From Montifringilla adamsi (lineage: Eukaryota; Chordata; Aves; Passeriformes; Passeridae), in NCBI GenBank assembly GCA_017590115.1, contig JAGGNK010011336.1:62001-126000 (forward strand): 64,000 bases of DNA. The letters are read 5' to 3'. A model generated the notes under the pieces. The model was not told the DNA's origin. It saw only the letters and a program-made list of their open reading frames with translations, and did no database searches. Position 1 is the first letter of the stretch, and every line of letters begins with the position of its first letter. Positions 34,022 to 64,000 of this stretch are shown here, one piece after another. The position numbers and the translations under genes were made by a program.

Positions 34022-64000
<29,979 letters not shown>

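Overview
This window is nuclear DNA of a vertebrate, most probably a bird. It is AT-rich, carries genes split into short exons with canonical GT-AG introns, and every mobile element I can name is a CR1 LINE fragment, including the 3' tail type (cccttccaacccaa followed by attctgtg-like repeats) typical of avian genomes. No bacterial genes, CRISPR arrays or operons are present.

Two plus-strand genes occupy the window, head to tail. (1) 1-22.5 kb is the 3' part of MAP4K3 (GLK, a germinal-centre-type MAP4 kinase): 16 coding exons from 944 to the stop at 21190-21192 encode the proline-rich linker and the complete citron-homology (CNH) domain, followed by a 3' UTR with two AATAAA signals. The kinase domain lies off the left edge. 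(2) 34.0-64.0 kb carries SOS1 (Son of sevenless 1, Ras guanine-nucleotide exchange factor): 18 coding exons corresponding to residues 30-1017 in human numbering (histone fold, DH, PH, REM, CDC25 domains). The right edge cuts exon 19 at the end of the catalytic domain, so the proline-rich GRB2-binding tail is outside. All exon phases fit and no coding exon is broken.

Between them, 22.5-25.1 kb is gene-free and holds a pair of perfect hairpins and an antisense CR1 fragment. At 25.1-25.6 kb an 8-copy 24-bp minisatellite abuts a CpG island with a CTCF-like site, ETS sites and a GC box, the likely SOS1 promoter. The stretch 25.6-34.0 kb is presumed SOS1 intron 1. SOS1 coding exon 1 (about 29 codons in human) was not found, nor was CDKL4, which lies between these genes in human.

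Both proteins act in growth and stress signalling (SOS1 activates Ras below receptor tyrosine kinases; MAP4K3 feeds JNK, NF-kB and nutrient/mTORC1 signalling), but adjacency here is conserved synteny, not an operon. I found no undescribed biological system. The items most worth checking are the missing SOS1 exon 1, the absent CDKL4, the CR1 tail abutting an SOS1 splice acceptor, SOS2-like residues in SOS1 exon 14, and the hairpin pair at 22.66-22.76 kb. Exon boundaries were derived by hand from reading frame, splice consensus and remembered human orthologues.
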